Shown in pieces: positions 38,205 through 39,965 of a stretch of 39,965 nt of DNA. Every line of letters begins with the position of its first letter. Position 1 is the stretch's first letter. Made by a program: the position numbers and the translations under genes. The notes beneath the pieces were generated by a model, which was given only the letters and a program-made list of their open reading frames with translations, was not told where the DNA came from and did no database searches. The stretch is taken from positions 1-39,965 of the forward strand of contig JAPOSW010000035.1 of NCBI GenBank assembly GCA_026709505.1, given 5' to 3'. The DNA is from Gammaproteobacteria bacterium. Its GTDB lineage: Bacteria; Pseudomonadota; Gammaproteobacteria; Arenicellales; Poriferihabitantaceae.

Positions 38205-39104
38205 TTACTTGATGCGCTCGATGATGCCATCAAGCTCGTCCAGGGAATGATAGTGAATAATGAGCTTGCCCTTATTGGCGCCATGCTGGATATCGACCCT
38301 GGCGCCAATCCTGTTCGACAGGGACTCCACAGTATTCAGTACATCACGGCCCAGTTCCTGCTTCTTGTCTTGCCTTCCCCGACCATTGCCATCTTTCAGC
38401 AACTGCTTGACCAGAAATTCCGTCTGCCTTACCGAAAGATTCTTCTCGACAATCTTGAGGGCCACCTGTTTTTGCTGAGGTTCTGGCAATGCCAGCAGGG
38501 CCCGGGCATGACCCATCTCCAGCCTGCCTTCCTGAAGAAGTTCCAGAACCTTATTCTCGAGGTTAAGCAGTCTGGTCAGGTTGGTGACATGAGATCTGGA
38601 ACATCCAACAACACCGGCCACGTCGTCATGGGTCAGCTTGAACTCATCCAGCAAGCGCTTGAACCCTCTGGCCATTTCCAGTACGCCGAGATCCTGGCGC
38701 TGGATGTTTTCAACCAGCGCGGCCGCCATTGCAGCCTGATCATCAATCTGACGGACAACGACCGGAACCGTATCAAGCCCTGCGAGCTGCGCCCCTCTCC
38801 AGCGCCGTTCCCCTGCCACTATTTCGTATTCATGGTCCGAGACTTGACGAACCAGCAAAGGCTGCAAAATTCCCTGTGCACGAATCGATTCAGCTAATTC
38901 ATCGAGCTCTTGGGCATCAAAGTTCTTTCGCGGCTGGTACCTGCCCTGGAGAAGCTGCGTGATCGATATTTCCTTGAGATGGCCTGACTTTGAGATGGAA
39001 GTATCCGGCAAGCCTCTCAAATCTTCGACAGTCTGAGTGGTAGTCTTGATATCATCAAGCAAGGCGCCCAGGCCTCGCCCGAGCCGACTTTTTTTCTCAG
39101 CCAT
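38205..39104 (-). CDS. parB: Chromosome partitioning protein ParB
   Basis: This 299-residue CTP-dependent DNA clamp loads at parS and spreads over origin DNA. The N-terminal KKSRLGRGLGALLDD interacts with ParA. The catalytic CTP-binding boxes are near GRYQPRKNFD and EYEIVAGERRWRGAQLAGL. The HTH is at LTHDDVAGVVGCSRSHVTNLTRLL, and the C-terminal dimerisation tail ends the protein. The ATG overlaps the parA stop (TGATG). Intact. Confidence 0.96.
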   Translation of the reverse strand: MAEKKSRLGRGLGALLDDIKTTTQTVEDLRGLPDTSISKSGHLKEISITQLLQGRYQPRKNFDAQELDELAESIRAQGILQPLLVRQVSDHEYEIVAGERRWRGAQLAGLDTVPVVVRQIDDQAAMAAALVENIQRQDLGVLEMARGFKRLLDEFKLTHDDVAGVVGCSRSHVTNLTRLLNLENKVLELLQEGRLEMGHARALLALPEPQQKQVALKIVEKNLSVRQTEFLVKQLLKDGNGRGRQDKKQELGRDVLNTVESLSNRIGARVDIQHGANKGKLIIHYHSLDELDGIIERIK

Positions 39105-39898
39105 CAGCCAGCAGCACCTTGAACTTCGTTCATCACCCGGGTGGACTTTCTCAACACCTCACTGGCCAATGCCACATAGGCTTTCGAACCTGAACACTTC
39201 CGGTCGTACTCCAGAATCGGCTGCCCATAACTTGGCGCTTCAGCCAACCGCACGTTTCTCGGGATTACGGTCCTGTACAGGCTGTCCGGAAAATGCTCGC
39301 CAAGCTGTTCTGAAACCTCGATTGAAAGCCGGTTACGGACATCATACATGGTTCGAACCAGGCCTGCGATTTTCAAGCCTGGATTCAATTTCTCGCGAAC
39401 CAGCTCGATCGTCTTGATCAGGCTTGAAAGGCCTTCCAGTGCATAATATTCGCACTGCACCGGTACCAGCACTTCATTCGCGGCAGCCAGCGCATTGATA
39501 GTCAGAATGTTCAAGGTAGGCGCACAGTCAATGAGGATGAAATCATAATCCGTGTCGACTTCCCTCAATGCATGCTTCAGCCGAAATTCCTTGTCCGAAA
39601 ACGACCCCAGCTCGACCTGTGCCCCCACCAGGTCTCGATGGGATGGCGCAACATGAAATCCATGATCGGTTTGACATAGCGCATCGCTGAATTCTGCTGT
39701 ACCCAGCAATACCTGATAAATGCTTGTCTCAAGATGGTTGATCGCAATTCCGCTGCCGCCGGAAGCATTGCCCTGAGGGTCCATATCAACGAGCAGCAGC
39801 CTGTAACCCGCATGGGCCAGCGTGGATGCAAGGTTGACTGCGGTCGTGGTTTTTCCCACGCCGCCTTTCTGATTGGTAATGGCAATGGTCCGAGGCAT
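39104..39898 (-). CDS. parA: Chromosome partitioning ATPase ParA (Soj)
   Basis: A Walker-type ATPase of 264 residues that positions ParB-origin complexes. The deviant Walker A NQKGGVGKTTTAVNLA lies near the N-terminus, followed by LLVDMDPQGNASGG (A') and FILIDCAPTLNILT (Walker B). The ATG at 39898 is preferred over an in-frame TTG at 39904. It is translationally coupled to parB. One copy of the 25-bp inverted repeat lies only 12 bases upstream. rsmG, usually next, would lie outside the window. Confidence 0.96.
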   Translation of the reverse strand: MPRTIAITNQKGGVGKTTTAVNLASTLAHAGYRLLLVDMDPQGNASGGSGIAINHLETSIYQVLLGTAEFSDALCQTDHGFHVAPSHRDLVGAQVELGSFSDKEFRLKHALREVDTDYDFILIDCAPTLNILTINALAAANEVLVPVQCEYYALEGLSSLIKTIELVREKLNPGLKIAGLVRTMYDVRNRLSIEVSEQLGEHFPDSLYRTVIPRNVRLAEAPSYGQPILEYDRKCSGSKAYVALASEVLRKSTRVMNEVQGAAG

Positions 39899-39909
39899 GT
39901 TCAAAACTC

Positions 39910-39934
39910 TACCTAATTACCACTAATCATAAGC
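39910..39934 (-). repeat. 25-bp repeat, right copy, just upstream of parA
   Basis: Exact reverse complement of 174-198. It contains an ATTA-GTGG-TAAT small dyad and lies in the parA 5' region. Confidence 0.8.
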
Positions 39935-39965
39935 CGAGTTTCAGGAGTTTTTCCGGCATGGGCGG

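Overview
The window looks like a gammaproteobacterial chromosome segment near the replication origin. The order parA-parB ... atpI-B-E-F-H-A-G-D-C is the usual gammaproteobacterial oriC-proximal arrangement, and LptF/LptG show a Gram-negative outer membrane. No rRNA or tRNA gene was seen. Housekeeping genes are intact, whereas nearly every accessory gene outside two islands carries a frameshift or stop. That suggests a genome losing accessory functions, possibly host-associated (inference).

Layout, left to right. 1-117 is the start of an IS1595-type transposase running off the left edge. 350-1051 is a decayed small secreted protein with a GGTTA repeat. 1149-2342 is nhaA. 2916-4002 is a frameshifted PD-(D/E)XK nuclease. 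4391-8817 is a complete beta-hydroxyaspartate cycle operon (bhcABCD, read leftward), which converts two glyoxylate to oxaloacetate via glycine, beta-hydroxyaspartate, iminosuccinate and aspartate. 9405-9965 is a remnant resembling the CBASS effector Cap15. 10039-11855 is an AbiE toxin-antitoxin pair behind two overlapping palindromes, followed by a broken yfbU. 12635-15310 is acnA.

15382-22353 is an AT-rich five-gene island: SNF2 helicase, Hsp70/actin-like ATPase, TIGR04255-family protein, helical-repeat protein and a small unknown protein. The last four are tightly coupled, and a 341-bp element with inverted-repeat ends sits after the helicase. I do not recognise it as a named system. It is the best candidate here for an undescribed (probably antiphage) system.

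22678-24827 is lptF-lptG. 24828-26070 is non-coding with a perfect 20-bp-arm hairpin. 26071-26958 is a beta-hydroxyacid dehydrogenase. 27120-27784 encodes a second small secreted protein, a paralogue of the first. A 12-C tract in its signal peptide puts it out of frame as assembled, the hallmark of a phase-variable gene. 27919-35096 is the complete F1Fo ATP synthase operon. Between atpI and parB lie a decayed PIN-toxin/antitoxin pair and a frameshifted sulfatase. parB and parA close the window.
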